DNA from: an uncultured Lachnospiraceae bacterium
GTDB taxonomy: Bacteria > Bacillota > Clostridia > Lachnospirales > Lachnospiraceae
Assembly: GCA_910585545.1 (NCBI GenBank)
Contig: CAJUFN010000002.1
Span: 60,428-124,427 of the forward strand
Length of the DNA: 64,000 bases
Direction: 5' to 3'
Of the stretch, positions 26,101 to 36,056 are shown in pieces. A model generated the notes under the pieces. That model was not told the DNA's origin. It saw only the letters and a list, made by a program, of their open reading frames with translations, and made no database searches. How positions within the stretch are numbered: position 1 is the stretch's first letter; every line of letters starts with the position of its first letter. The position numbers and the translations under genes are program-made.

Positions 26101-28830
26101 GCTAGCTGTCATATCCTCGTATGCAGTCTCTGTAAGTCCGCTTGCGATTTTCTGTACGTCGCCGTTACCAACCTGACGATATACATTATATACGGCATCT
26201 TCTACTGCATCCCATGCAAGTTCCACGCTGTCATTTTTAATACGTGCTGCCTCTAATCCTGTTGGTGTGCTTACAAATACGACTGACGGCATATCTTTCA
26301 ATGTATAGGTTTCTCCTGCTTCTGTCTCAAATGCAATCCTGTCTGCACTTAAAACTTCGATATCCATAACATTGCCTTTGCTGTCTGTAACTGTTGCTAA
26401 TGCTGCATTCGTTGTTTGAACAGTTGCTGTTCCGCCATTCTTGGAAAGAATCGTTGCTTCTGTAAGATTCTTATCTTCCCAATCCATACTTACTTCAAAG
26501 TTGCCTCTTGCAATCAATCCGTCTACGCTTCCCGTTGCCCATACGTCCGGAAGTGCCGGAAGCATGTTGATGTAACCCATGTTGCTCTGGAGCAGCATTT
26601 CGGCAACGCCTGATGTCATGCCGAAATTACCGTCAATCTGGAACGGTGCGTGAGAATCCCAAAGGTTTGGATAAATACCGTCATTGAATAATGTCTGGAT
26701 TAATTTATGAGCCTGATTACCGTCACCGGTTCTTGCCCATGAATTGATTCTTTGTCCCATACCCCAGCCGGTACTCTTATCTCCACGCTCTCTCAGAGAA
26801 ATAATTGCAGCTTCCATATATTCTGAATTGTCTACAGAAATCAGGTCACCCGGGAAGAGTCCTAAAAGATGAGACATATGTCTATGTCCGGAAGCACCCA
26901 GACTTCCAAGTGTTGTCTCTGTATACCATTCTTTGATCTGACCACTGTCGCCGATTTCGATTGGCATTAATCTCGCCTGTCTTTCACGCCAGTTTGCTAC
27001 CAGATCTTCATCAACTCCTAATATTCCCGCTGCGATAGATGCATCTTCATATAACTGCCAGATCAAAGACTGCTCATATGTATTTCCTGCTGTGATTGGT
27101 CCGTGCTCCGGTGAATATGCCGGTGCAGATACCAGTCTTCCCGTCTTAGGATCTTCGATCATGATCTGGTCATATAAAAGTGCAGATTCTTTCAACATCG
27201 GATAGATATTCTCTCTCATGAATTCCACATCGCCAGTGTACTCATAGTATTCCCAGCAGTTCTGCAGGATCCATGGAAGCGCTGCCGGTGACCATCCCCA
27301 GCTAAATGACCATCCAGGACAAGTCCATCCAAATGGTGTATTCTGTGTATGAGCAGTGAATCCACCGTTCTCTACTCCAAAATATGTTTTTGCAGTTATC
27401 TTACCAGGTTCCATTAATGAATATACATAATCTACGATCGGAACTGCACATTCCGCCATGTTAGTAGAATATGTCGGCCAATAATTCATCTGAAGATTTA
27501 CATTCATGTGATAGTCAGAACCCCAAGGCACACGATTGTGATCGCCAACACGATTCTGCCACACACCTTGCAGATTGGACGGCAAATCGCCTTCTCTGGA
27601 GGAAGCAATTGTTAAATATCTTCCATACTGGAATAATAATACCTCAAGCGCTCTGTCTTCTTCCGCTGTATTGCTTCCGTCTTTATATCCTGCCAAAAGA
27701 ACATCCGTTGCTTTATCTGGGATATTTTGTCCAAGATCCAAATCTACTCTTGCAAAAATATCAGAATGATCTGCAATATGAGCCTCTTTTACCGCTTCAT
27801 ATCCTTTTGCTACCGCTGCTGCAATATCGGCTTCAACACTTGCGTCGAGCTCTTCTGCACTCTCACCAGTACGGTACACCGGATATTCATTCGCATAATC
27901 CGTATCCGCAGATACATATATGATAACCTCTGTAGCATCCGCTACACTTAATGATTGTGCGTCCTTTGCATTTACAGAACCGTCCTTTGGCACAACTTTC
28001 AGCTGTCCGTTCAATTTCATCTGGTTATCCTGCATCTCGCCCGCTACTGTAATCGTATTCTCTTCTACTGTTGTATTTACTGTTTTTCCAAGGTTTCTGG
28101 AAGTTACTCCTTCTGCGTTATCAATCGGGAAACTGATATCGAAGTTTAATTTCTCATTACCTTCTGCGGTAAATTTCATTGCCAGAACATTATCCGGATG
28201 GCTCATGAAATACTCTCTGTGCATCTTGGTTCCATTATAGTCAAAGTCTACGGATGCCACTGCATTTTCTAAATTCAGATCACGCACATAATTCTCTGCC
28301 GTGCTTTCATCGAATCCAAAGTCTAAATAAATATCACCCCATGACTGATATGCTCCATATCCGTCGATTATACCAACCAGCTGTGAAGAAAGGTTGTTTG
28401 CCTCTGTATCTTTTCCTTCTTTATACAACTCCATGATACGTTTGTATAAATCCGACATTTTTTCTCCGCTTGCTGTGGTTTCCTTATTACCGCCATTGTA
28501 GTCTGGCCTTCTTGTACTAGGCCCTCCATTCCATAATGTCTTATGATTAAATGTAAGTCTTTCCTCTGCAATCTCTCCATAAACATTGGCGCCCATATAA
28601 CTATTTCCAATTGGAAGTGTCTGCTGCTGCCATGTATTATCCTCTGCAGTTGTGCCATAAGCTCCAGGTGAGAGAATATTAGTTCCTTCTGATGCAGGCT
28701 GACTATACCATAATCTCAATACACCGCCTTCTTCAGCCTCCACTGTGTGTACCGGGAATGGTACTACTGTTACAGTAAAAGCTGCCGTCATTGCCAGCGC
28801 AAGAATTCGTTTTGCAACTTTTGTCTTCAT
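23107..28830 (-). CDS. Multimodular GH95 alpha-L-fucosidase, cell-wall anchored
   Basis: The 1907-residue exported enzyme has a signal peptide (about 1-33), the GH95 N-terminal beta domain (40-330) and an (alpha/alpha)6 catalytic domain to about 780. Expected active-site residues are present: Asn443 and Asn445 in HMNVNLQMNYW, Glu575 in SPEHGP and Asp733 in APFQIDGNFG. Then come a fibronectin III domain, two related carbohydrate-binding-like modules (GTGIEV motifs), a Big_2 domain between them, further fibronectin III domains, FIVAR-like helical repeats and a sorting tail AAKTGD + hydrophobic helix + RKR. It removes alpha-1,2-fucose from milk or mucin glycans. AAAGGAG precedes the ATG; it follows the GH2 gene. 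Confidence 0.93.
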   Translation of the reverse strand: MKTKVAKRILALAMTAAFTVTVVPFPVHTVEAEEGGVLRLWYSQPASEGTNILSPGAYGTTAEDNTWQQQTLPIGNSYMGANVYGEIAEERLTFNHKTLWNGGPSTRRPDYNGGNKETTASGEKMSDLYKRIMELYKEGKDTEANNLSSQLVGIIDGYGAYQSWGDIYLDFGFDESTAENYVRDLNLENAVASVDFDYNGTKMHREYFMSHPDNVLAMKFTAEGNEKLNFDISFPIDNAEGVTSRNLGKTVNTTVEENTITVAGEMQDNQMKLNGQLKVVPKDGSVNAKDAQSLSVADATEVIIYVSADTDYANEYPVYRTGESAEELDASVEADIAAAVAKGYEAVKEAHIADHSDIFARVDLDLGQNIPDKATDVLLAGYKDGSNTAEEDRALEVLLFQYGRYLTIASSREGDLPSNLQGVWQNRVGDHNRVPWGSDYHMNVNLQMNYWPTYSTNMAECAVPIVDYVYSLMEPGKITAKTYFGVENGGFTAHTQNTPFGWTCPGWSFSWGWSPAALPWILQNCWEYYEYTGDVEFMRENIYPMLKESALLYDQIMIEDPKTGRLVSAPAYSPEHGPITAGNTYEQSLIWQLYEDASIAAGILGVDEDLVANWRERQARLMPIEIGDSGQIKEWYTETTLGSLGASGHRHMSHLLGLFPGDLISVDNSEYMEAAIISLRERGDKSTGWGMGQRINSWARTGDGNQAHKLIQTLFNDGIYPNLWDSHAPFQIDGNFGMTSGVAEMLLQSNMGYINMLPALPDVWATGSVDGLIARGNFEVSMDWEDKNLTEATILSKNGGTATVQTTNAALATVTDSKGNVMDIEVLSADRIAFETEAGETYTLKDMPSVVFVSTPTGLEAARIKNDSVELAWDAVEDAVYNVYRQVGNGDVQKIASGLTETAYEDMTASDKLGDVKYQVSAVVNKNESEKSDKAAVKDLRNMAGMIDDRDARIKYEGGWGNWSESVNYAGTIKFLENPKGDESITFEFVGTGIEVIVCTNYDRGRYNVSIDGEDYGEIDTYSTSTVRQKKVFTKDDLEYGRHTIVLQATGTHNPSASKAKVEFDAFNVLDNTAAVPERINVSAVSGITTAAEAGSQVQMKAEVLPKEVLDKTVTWSSSNTSLATVDENGLVTIGSQNGTVTITATSKVNTSVSGSAELKIAIAGDAQPAETIVEDGNMNSTKNDAITWSGNWSTWAGEADRHHGGTKTECNGAGNYFEYSFNGTGIEVYVQKHANFAALEVFIDGESQGVKSMNGSGSGDDQQLLFSKKDLENGQHTIRCVIVEERGKNQANLDYLKIFTPTESTEVDKAELQRNITMASKLVETAYAPEKWQAFKAAYNRAVQVMNDDDATEAQVENAVNELAEAVIALGDAQAPMITDETAEAILVESTRVMLTWDAVEGAVSYKIKAGELVVETTDTSCIVEGLASGTTYRFEIYAVNEGGESASAIELEVTTALSEGEAAIAPVTDIQKEVTGADSVRLSWTASDDAAGYAVYMGGQKLGETETAEYELTGLEAGKPYVVKVVAYDAEGNQSLPAQFTFVMEGKTPEPSESDKSDLDALIEYAQGQKGSEEYQLLVPAVKNAFEAALAEAERVSADTAATQEEVDAAYDALLTKVHLLGFIGGSTDDLEQLYKILSELNKDLYTEESIEVLEAALKLAQAVLADGENALKVDIDNALKALEEAQAGLERLPFDKTKLAALIAQGEGYLAEAEKYLSVEDLQTSLASAKEVYGRDDVTQEEINTAYGVLLQSIFGLREVPNKEALKDLIKAVEAMDLSEYSDASAKAVKAALAAAIAAYEDDTADQKEVDAAAEALNAAVEALKTSSDETADRSDDSDKDGSNESGSKVASDNGKQTTGKTTGNTTGKSAAKTGDAANVAIPAAAGLMAVLAAIAAWRKRTNA

Positions 28831-28873
28831 AAATCTCCTTTCCAATCTCTTCCGGCAAATCCCCCTTTGCCAT

Positions 28874-28910
28874 GAATAGGAAGAGAGCCTCGAAAGCTCT
28901 CTTCCTATTC
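28874..28910 (-). other. Strong hairpin between GH2 and GH95 genes
   Basis: A perfect 15-bp stem (28874-28888 with 28896-28910, 7-nt loop) lies just after the GH2 stop. On the minus strand it is followed by ATGGCAAAGG and not by T, so it is a stability, processing or attenuation element rather than a complete terminator. Confidence 0.7.
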
Positions 28911-28917
28911 AAAAAGA

Positions 28918-31900
28918 TTATCTTCTCTTTCTTTTTATTGTGACAGAACTAATCATAGCTACTGCTGCAATCAATAATATTGCGATAATCGGCATTACTG
29001 TTACGCTGTCGCCTGTCTTAGCAACACCCTTTTGGGATGTAGTGTTTGTCTTTCCCGTGTTGTCTCCGGCAACTTTTCCAGTACTGTTATCACCAGACTT
29101 ATCATCGCCTTTCTCTGATGTTCCTGAACCTTTCGCGTCTGCTACTTTAAGTCCTTCCATTGCGGCACGAAGAGCTTCTTCTGCTTCTTCCACTTCTTTT
29201 GCTGTCGCATTTTCATCTTCCATGACTTTCTGCGCAAATGCTGTTGCTGCCTTAACTGCTGCCGCTGATTCTTCTGTGTAATCTGCCAGATTAATTGCAT
29301 TTGCATTGTTTAACAGACCTTCCAGCACTCCTTTATCAGGAACAAGACGCAGTCCGAAGATTACCTGACGTAATGACCTGTATGCACCGTCTACTTCATC
29401 CTGAGTAGCATCATTATCATCTACGATCGCCTGTGCATCTGCTACAGCAATTTCAAGCGCTTCTCTTGTATCTTTCGTGTATTCTTTTCCGTCAGTTAAG
29501 TATCCGTTTGCTTCCGCGATCAGCGCTTTTAATGCGTCTTTATTTACCGGATTCAGTACAAGTCCATTTATCGCATTTATTAAATCTGTGCGCGCCTCTT
29601 CGATTTCCTCAGCGAGCGCATTCTCATCTTCATCTACTTCTTTCGCCTTTGCCAACGCATCTTTTAATGCGTCTGCAGTTTCTTTCGTATAAATGCTCGT
29701 GTCGATATTTTCAGCTCTTTCGATTGCATCTGCAAGATTGCCTTTATCTGCACCTAAGTAGCTTAACAGATGTACTTTTGCAAGCAATGCTTCATATGCT
29801 GCATCTACTTCTTCAGCCGTTGCCTGCGCATCTGCATTCACAACTTCTGCTGCCTCAAGCGCATCTTCAAACAATGCTTTGATTCCCGGAACTACCCACT
29901 CATAATCAGCGGATGCCTTCTGTCCGTTTGCATATTCAATAAGTGCCGCAAGATCAGATTTGTCTACGTCAGATGGTCCCGGACCAGGCTCTTCTCCATT
30001 TAACTGTGCAATTGTAAATGGAAGGCGGATCTGCCCACTGTAATATCTGATACCGGTAATAATAGCTACGGCTTCACCGTAAGCAGTGTTGTTCTCGTAT
30101 GTTACAACATAATCCTCACCATGGTAAAGTTCCACGCCGTCTTTTGTCACATTCACTCTTGCAAGTACCGGATGTGCCTCATCTACAGCAGCAACTTTGA
30201 TTGTATCAGATACAAGAGATGCTTCTATGCCATTAGCTTCATCTGTAATATCTGTTACTGTTTCCGGAACAGTAACTCTCATCTCTGCTGCACTCATGTG
30301 CTTGTCATTTCCTGAATCCGCCCATGTATGCACACCTACGACACGTACCTGTTTTGCCATTACCGGTTCGTCAAATGTAATCTCTTTCCATGCGCTGTCG
30401 TTATAGCTCCATGTACCCGTCGCAACGTCGGTCCATTCTCCGTCATTGTTTTCACGGTACTGGATCTTATATTCTGTAACAGCGCCATTGTTGCCGCCGA
30501 ACGTTCTTGGAAGATAACGGATACCGCTTACTGCTGCCGCTTCTTCTAATTCCAGACCGATCCAGCGTTTTTCTACGTCTGCTGCCTCAGATGTACTCCA
30601 GTTGGTATGCCAATGTGTTGCCCCATCTCCATCTAACACGTAACTTGCAGGGCCTTCATTGGCGTTGCCAGAATACTGGCTGTCTGCGATTGCCGTAAGT
30701 TTCTCAACCGGGTAATCTCCCGTAAGAGGTTTCACTTCTCCGTTCAGCATAATCTCATACATATTACGTGTATTATGATCTTCTGACTCAATGATGATTC
30801 TGATAACATCGTCCACTGCCGGAAGTACGGTTACAGATGCATTGTCAGCGCCTTTTGCCTCCACATCCGCATAAGATGCTGCTGTTACATAGCTGCCAGC
30901 TGCCAGATCTTCCTGTGCGATCTCAAGTCCATTGACAGATAAACTTCCAAGTTTCGCTGTGGTATTCGCAACAAACGCACCTTGCGCTTTCAAAAGTTCA
31001 ATCTCTGTGATCGCAGTACATGGCTTCCATTGAGTACCTGTTGTGGCTGTTGAATTCACAAGGTCAAATCTTACAAACGTAGCTGTGATCGGTGCAAAAT
31101 CATATGTATATGGTTTCACACGGTTGCTTTCTGCTCCGATCGTTTCTGTTGCCTCAACTTTTGTCCAGCTTCCTTCTTCACCCGTCTCAGAAATATAGAT
31201 TTCTGTCGTTCCCGCATCCGGGTATCTCATGCTTCCGCTGTCTTTTGCAAAATGAATCACGATACGTCCGATTCTTTGCTGTGTATCATAACGGAATGTA
31301 ATCTCTGCGGTTGTATCTCCTGCCTGAGCAGCGCTCCAGTTACTCCATGCAGTTGGGTTTGCTCCGCCGCCTGAATTATCACTAATCGTTGTGCTTCCGT
31401 CTTTGATCGCGTCTAATGTATCGCTTTGCTGATCTTCCGGAATATCCTGTGTCAAATATGCTGCACCGGATACGCTGTCACCGATTGTAATAGATTCATT
31501 TGCTACACGAATCGTCGCGGTTACCTCTACATCCTGTCCAAGTACATTTGCAGTTCCGTTTATCTCAACTTCTCCGATTTCATTCCATACGCTGTCATCT
31601 ACTTCTTCCCACTCTACTGCAAATGCAGTTGCCAATACCGTTCCATCCGGCATAACTGCAGGTCTTGTCTCCGGAATTACCGGTTTTACACCTACCGGAG
31701 TAGCAGATGAATAATTAAGAAGTCCGCCGATATCATCGATCATATTTACATTTACACTAACAACATACATACCATCCACAAGACCGCTTACTGTAAATGT
31801 ACCTGTCTGTCCGATCTGATCTTCTGTTACTTCATCCCATACAACATCTTTTAACTCTTCACTTCCATCCATATAGCGTGCTTCGATCTGTGCTGGAAGT

Positions 31901-34686
31901 TCCGGCATGTTGCCAGCTTTTACGTAATAGTTCTTTGCCATGTAGAAGCTGCTGATCTCTTTTTGTGTGCCCGCTCCGGTATCGACCGGTGTTGTAGTGA
32001 TCTCAACTGTTGCAGGTTCAAGACCCTCTGCAGTTGCTGTTACTGTAATATTGCCTGCATTCTTTGTAGCTTTGATGATCGCTACTAATTTACCGCTGAA
32101 TGCTTTTCTGTTATCTGCCTTATAAGAATCATGGTCCGGTGAACTTCCGTTATCTACACCAACTAATTCTCCGTCTCCTTCTACTGTAAATGTAACTCTG
32201 TCGTCTGCATCCGGAACAATGTTGCCATCTGCGTCTGTTACATCAACTGTGATATAAGAAAGATCTTTTCCGTCTGCTTTGATTTCTGTACGGTCTGCTG
32301 CTGCTTCTAATTTTGCTTCTTCTCCTGTCGTCTTAACGATGGAGCGTCCTTGTGTATCTTCGATCACGTTGCCATCTGCATCATAAGCAACTGCTTCCAA
32401 TGTTCCCTCTGCAAACGGAACATTCCATGTCAGATATAAGTTCTGATGTGTACTGTAGCTTGCTCCTGTACCCTCATAAATCTGATATGTATATCCTGCT
32501 TGTGTTGTCTTCTGTGTAAACGCTTTCTTACCAAGCGATTCTCCATTTAAGAACAACTCCACTGCCGCAGCGTCAGAATAAACAACAACCTCTACGTTAT
32601 TTCCTGATTTTACAACAACGTCTTCATTCCATGCAGGAAGTACGTGCAATGTATTCACTTCGTCATTCCACTGACTCTGATAGAAATAGTAAGAGTCTTT
32701 TGGAAGTCCTGCGGTATCTACGATACCAAAGTATGAACTCTTCGGTGAAGGCCATGATGTTACTGCTCCTGCACCTGTTCCATTCGCTGGTGTAGGCTCG
32801 CCGATGTAGTCAAAGCCTGTCCATACATATTCACCAGCCACAAAGTCTCTTGTGATAACATCATACCATGCTGCACTTGCAAATGCGCCCCAGCCAACCG
32901 CTGACTTATCATAAGAAGTAAGCTGCTTATTTGCATTTAATGAATTGTTGGCTTTTGTACTATAGATACCACGGCTGTTTACAGAAGATGCTGTTTCGGA
33001 ACCTACCATACGCCAATTCGGATACTGTCTGTGTAAGCTGTCATAGCTTGAACCGTTAGAATAGTTTGTACCGGATACACCGCCTTTGGCTGTCAGCTGA
33101 TTTGCGATATCAATATGTTCTGATGCACCATTTTTGACTGCATTGCTTCCAATTGTCAACAATTTTGTCGTATCTACTTCCTCTGTCCACTTAATAAGGT
33201 CAACTGCCTTTGTGTTATAGCCTGATCCGCCGGCTCCTTCCTGAATCTCATTACCAAGTGACCACATGATGATAGACGGTGCATTCTTTCCTCTGTTAGC
33301 TGTTGCTTTCAGATCGAACTCTGCCCATGTCATTCCGGATTCGCTTCCGAGAATCTCATTGCCGCTCTCAATCGTTCTGTTAAACCATACAGAGTAGTCA
33401 TTGCTGTTACCGTTCTTTGGATACATCCATCCGTCAAAGAATTCATCGATTACAAGAATTCCCTTTTCATTACAGATTTCAATCAATTCATCTGCTGCCG
33501 GATTGTGTGTTACACGAATGGAATTACATCCCATCTCTTTTAAAATCTCTACCTGACGCTCTATCGCACGACGATATGCTGCGGATCCCAAAGCGCCTTG
33601 ATCATGGTGCATACATACACCTTTGAGTTTTACATTCTCTCCATTTAAGTAGAAACCAGTCTCGGTATCAAATGCAATATAACGGAATCCGTACTCTGTA
33701 TCGTATGTATCTACTACTGCATCCCCAACTTTTACTTCTGTGCGGACCGTGTAAAGTGCAGGATTCTCTGTGCTCCATAATTCCGGATTCTCTGCCGGAA
33801 GAACAGCTTCAATATCGGCGCTTTCACCTGCGCCAATCTCTGTGGCATCTGTCGTTACTGTTCCAATACTTACATCAGAGCCTTTCTCGTAAATTGTATG
33901 TATAAGCGAAACATCAACTGCCTCTTCGGACTCATTTGCGATAGTTGCTTTTACATTCATATTTACGGTTCCGCCCTGCTCTGCCTCAAGGTTTGGAGTC
34001 TCTACCTTCGTTCCGTATAATCCTACATGAACCTTGTCCATAACTGTAAGATTTACGCTTCTGTAAATACCGCTTCCTGAATACCAACGGCTAGAAGGAG
34101 TTCTATGTTCAACCTTTACTGCGATCACATTATCTCCGCCGTAGTTCACATAATCTGTGATGTCGAAAGAAAATGGAGTATATCCAAATGGGTGTGTTCC
34201 AAGCTGCTCGCCATTTACCCATATGGTAGCGTTCATGTATACGCCGCCGAAATCGATTCTTAACTCCTTGCCTTCCATTTCTTTTCCAACTGTGAAGCTC
34301 TTTCTGTACCATCCTGTGCCACCAGGCAAGTATCCGCTTTCTGCTTCCATGGATCTTGAATATTCCTGTTCAATACTGTAATCATGCGGCAATGAGAGTT
34401 GTCTCCACTTAGAATCATCAAATGATGATACGTGCGCATCTCCTGCCTCGCCCAAATAAAACTTCCAGTTACTGTCAAAGTTCTGTGTACGAACAGTAGT
34501 ATCATTATAAGAATTTACATATACGACCTCCGGTTCAGAACTCATCTGTGTCTGAGACTGGGAACGGACCTTGATCTGTTTATCCGCTGCCTGCAGGGAT
34601 GTAATACTTCCGGCTCCCTGAAGGATCAAAGATAAAGACATAAGGACCGCCCCGATACTTAAGTACTTTTTTTTCGTCTTTCTCAA
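28918..34686 (-). CDS. Multimodular GH2 beta-galactosidase, cell-wall anchored
   Basis: The 1922-residue exported enzyme starts at TTG behind AAAGGAGG. After a signal peptide (about 1-34) come the GH2 sugar-binding domain (60-220), an Ig-like domain, and a TIM barrel (about 340-660) with the acid/base Glu480 in WSLGNE and nucleophile Glu564 in VGSET. Then a DUF4982-like domain and Ig-like/Big domains, a discoidin (F5/8 type C) module (about 1130-1270), a second discoidin module, several FIVAR-like helical repeats and a sorting tail VAKTGD + hydrophobic helix + KRKRR. Most likely it releases beta-galactose from host glycans. The substrate specificity within GH2 is not certain. Confidence 0.9.
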   Translation of the reverse strand: MRKTKKKYLSIGAVLMSLSLILQGAGSITSLQAADKQIKVRSQSQTQMSSEPEVVYVNSYNDTTVRTQNFDSNWKFYLGEAGDAHVSSFDDSKWRQLSLPHDYSIEQEYSRSMEAESGYLPGGTGWYRKSFTVGKEMEGKELRIDFGGVYMNATIWVNGEQLGTHPFGYTPFSFDITDYVNYGGDNVIAVKVEHRTPSSRWYSGSGIYRSVNLTVMDKVHVGLYGTKVETPNLEAEQGGTVNMNVKATIANESEEAVDVSLIHTIYEKGSDVSIGTVTTDATEIGAGESADIEAVLPAENPELWSTENPALYTVRTEVKVGDAVVDTYDTEYGFRYIAFDTETGFYLNGENVKLKGVCMHHDQGALGSAAYRRAIERQVEILKEMGCNSIRVTHNPAADELIEICNEKGILVIDEFFDGWMYPKNGNSNDYSVWFNRTIESGNEILGSESGMTWAEFDLKATANRGKNAPSIIMWSLGNEIQEGAGGSGYNTKAVDLIKWTEEVDTTKLLTIGSNAVKNGASEHIDIANQLTAKGGVSGTNYSNGSSYDSLHRQYPNWRMVGSETASSVNSRGIYSTKANNSLNANKQLTSYDKSAVGWGAFASAAWYDVITRDFVAGEYVWTGFDYIGEPTPANGTGAGAVTSWPSPKSSYFGIVDTAGLPKDSYYFYQSQWNDEVNTLHVLPAWNEDVVVKSGNNVEVVVYSDAAAVELFLNGESLGKKAFTQKTTQAGYTYQIYEGTGASYSTHQNLYLTWNVPFAEGTLEAVAYDADGNVIEDTQGRSIVKTTGEEAKLEAAADRTEIKADGKDLSYITVDVTDADGNIVPDADDRVTFTVEGDGELVGVDNGSSPDHDSYKADNRKAFSGKLVAIIKATKNAGNITVTATAEGLEPATVEITTTPVDTGAGTQKEISSFYMAKNYYVKAGNMPELPAQIEARYMDGSEELKDVVWDEVTEDQIGQTGTFTVSGLVDGMYVVSVNVNMIDDIGGLLNYSSATPVGVKPVIPETRPAVMPDGTVLATAFAVEWEEVDDSVWNEIGEVEINGTANVLGQDVEVTATIRVANESITIGDSVSGAAYLTQDIPEDQQSDTLDAIKDGSTTISDNSGGGANPTAWSNWSAAQAGDTTAEITFRYDTQQRIGRIVIHFAKDSGSMRYPDAGTTEIYISETGEEGSWTKVEATETIGAESNRVKPYTYDFAPITATFVRFDLVNSTATTGTQWKPCTAITEIELLKAQGAFVANTTAKLGSLSVNGLEIAQEDLAAGSYVTAASYADVEAKGADNASVTVLPAVDDVIRIIIESEDHNTRNMYEIMLNGEVKPLTGDYPVEKLTAIADSQYSGNANEGPASYVLDGDGATHWHTNWSTSEAADVEKRWIGLELEEAAAVSGIRYLPRTFGGNNGAVTEYKIQYRENNDGEWTDVATGTWSYNDSAWKEITFDEPVMAKQVRVVGVHTWADSGNDKHMSAAEMRVTVPETVTDITDEANGIEASLVSDTIKVAAVDEAHPVLARVNVTKDGVELYHGEDYVVTYENNTAYGEAVAIITGIRYYSGQIRLPFTIAQLNGEEPGPGPSDVDKSDLAALIEYANGQKASADYEWVVPGIKALFEDALEAAEVVNADAQATAEEVDAAYEALLAKVHLLSYLGADKGNLADAIERAENIDTSIYTKETADALKDALAKAKEVDEDENALAEEIEEARTDLINAINGLVLNPVNKDALKALIAEANGYLTDGKEYTKDTREALEIAVADAQAIVDDNDATQDEVDGAYRSLRQVIFGLRLVPDKGVLEGLLNNANAINLADYTEESAAAVKAATAFAQKVMEDENATAKEVEEAEEALRAAMEGLKVADAKGSGTSEKGDDKSGDNSTGKVAGDNTGKTNTTSQKGVAKTGDSVTVMPIIAILLIAAVAMISSVTIKRKRR

Positions 34687-34726
34687 AATACTTTCCTCCT
34701 TTTCTTGTTTTTACATTTTGCTGAAA

Positions 34727-34755
34727 TTATGCCTAGCATAACTATCTCTATTATA
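34727..34755 (-). promoter_or_regulatory. Probable promoter and operator of the GH2-GH95 unit
   Basis: TATAAT (34750-34755, minus strand) is followed by an inverted repeat TTATGC-CTA-GCATAA (34727-34741) before the ribosome site. The repeat is placed like a repressor site over the transcript start. No good -35 is seen. Confidence 0.4.
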
Positions 34756-34803
34756 CATTATCCACAATGTTTCGCATTTGCATTTTCCACCGCTTTTTTT
34801 GCA

Positions 34804-36045
34804 TTATCGGGAATTCAGTTTTGCTGCTTTGCAAAACAGTATCAATCCGATCACGAACATCACAGAGATAATTGCCACTCCCGCATTGGCAGCATTCGTA
34901 ACCTGCGCTACAATACCAACCAAAGTAGTTCCCATAAAAGAAGCCCCTTTTCCGCAAATATCATAAATTCCAAAATATTCTCCCGATTTATCTGCGGGAA
35001 TGATTTTTGCAAAATAGGATCTCGATAATGCCTGAATGGCGCCTTGGAACATCCCTACCAAAATCGCCAATAACCAGAATTTCCACTGTTTATCCAGCCA
35101 AATTGCAAACAACGCGATGCCTGTATAGGCGATAATACATACTTTGATCAAACTCGCGGTATTATATTTCCCGGATAATTTCGAGAAGATAAGCGCACAT
35201 GGAAATGCCACGATTTGTGTCACTAATAATGCAAGAAGCAGTCCTGTGGAATCTAGTCCCAGAGCACTTCCGTACGCCGTTGCCATCTCTATGATCGTAT
35301 ATACTCCGTCAATAAAAAAGAAGAATGACAGAAGGTACAGAAAAATATTTTTTTCTTTCTTAATATCTTTTAAGGTATTTCCTAGTCTTTTAAAGCTATT
35401 TCTTACCGGGTGCTTTGGCATCTCAACATAATTTTTCTGTTCATAGTTTCTAAGAAGCGGAATCGTTACCAAAAGCCACCATGCTGCATTTAAGAAAAAA
35501 GCGATCGCCATTGCCATCTTCATGCTGATGCCGATTTTTTCATACATCAGTACAAATGCCAGTGAAATCACAAAGGGAATACAGCTTCCGATATATCCCC
35601 ATGCATAACCATGGGAGGATACCGTATCCATCCGTTCAGATGTCGTCACATCCACCAGCATCGAATCATAAAAAATCAGACTTGCATTATAACCTACCTT
35701 CGCAATGACGAATACCGCCAAAAAAATCACCCAGGAAGTTGGAAACGACAACGCCGCGCACCCAAGCACGCCAATCATCATTGTGACAATAAATAACGGT
35801 TTTTTAAAATTCCTTGTATCCGCAACGGAGCCAAGGATTGGTCCGATCAGCGCAACAAGCACCGTTGCCACTGACGCGGCATACCCCCAGTATGCCAGAT
35901 AATCCACCTCAGAAATCCCGGCATTGCCGGCAAGATAATTAAAATAAATAGGAATGATCGTAGAAACGAGCATAATAAATGCCGAGTTTCCTACATCATA
36001 TAAAATCCAGTATTTCTCCAGTTTTGTTAATTTTGATTGTTTCAT
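34804..36045 (-). CDS. MFS transporter (UMF1/Atg22-like)
   Basis: The 413-residue protein has about twelve membrane helices; the N-terminus YDVGNSAFIMLVSTIIPIYF near residue 15 and GPILGSVADTRNFKKP near 66 fit the UMF1-type MFS family. The substrate is unknown. It starts after GGGGAAGAGCT and follows the phospholipase-like gene by 11 nt, so these two form an operon. The GH2 gene lies 117 nt downstream with its own probable promoter. Confidence 0.85.
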   Translation of the reverse strand: MKQSKLTKLEKYWILYDVGNSAFIMLVSTIIPIYFNYLAGNAGISEVDYLAYWGYAASVATVLVALIGPILGSVADTRNFKKPLFIVTMMIGVLGCAALSFPTSWVIFLAVFVIAKVGYNASLIFYDSMLVDVTTSERMDTVSSHGYAWGYIGSCIPFVISLAFVLMYEKIGISMKMAMAIAFFLNAAWWLLVTIPLLRNYEQKNYVEMPKHPVRNSFKRLGNTLKDIKKEKNIFLYLLSFFFFIDGVYTIIEMATAYGSALGLDSTGLLLALLVTQIVAFPCALIFSKLSGKYNTASLIKVCIIAYTGIALFAIWLDKQWKFWLLAILVGMFQGAIQALSRSYFAKIIPADKSGEYFGIYDICGKGASFMGTTLVGIVAQVTNAANAGVAIISVMFVIGLILFCKAAKLNSR

Positions 36046-36056
36046 AGCTCTTCCCC

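Noticed and set aside
28918..34686. GH2 start at an ATG downstream
   Set aside because: The TTG at 34686 has AAAGGAGG and begins a full signal peptide (RKTKKK then hydrophobic); no ATG gives a better N-terminus.
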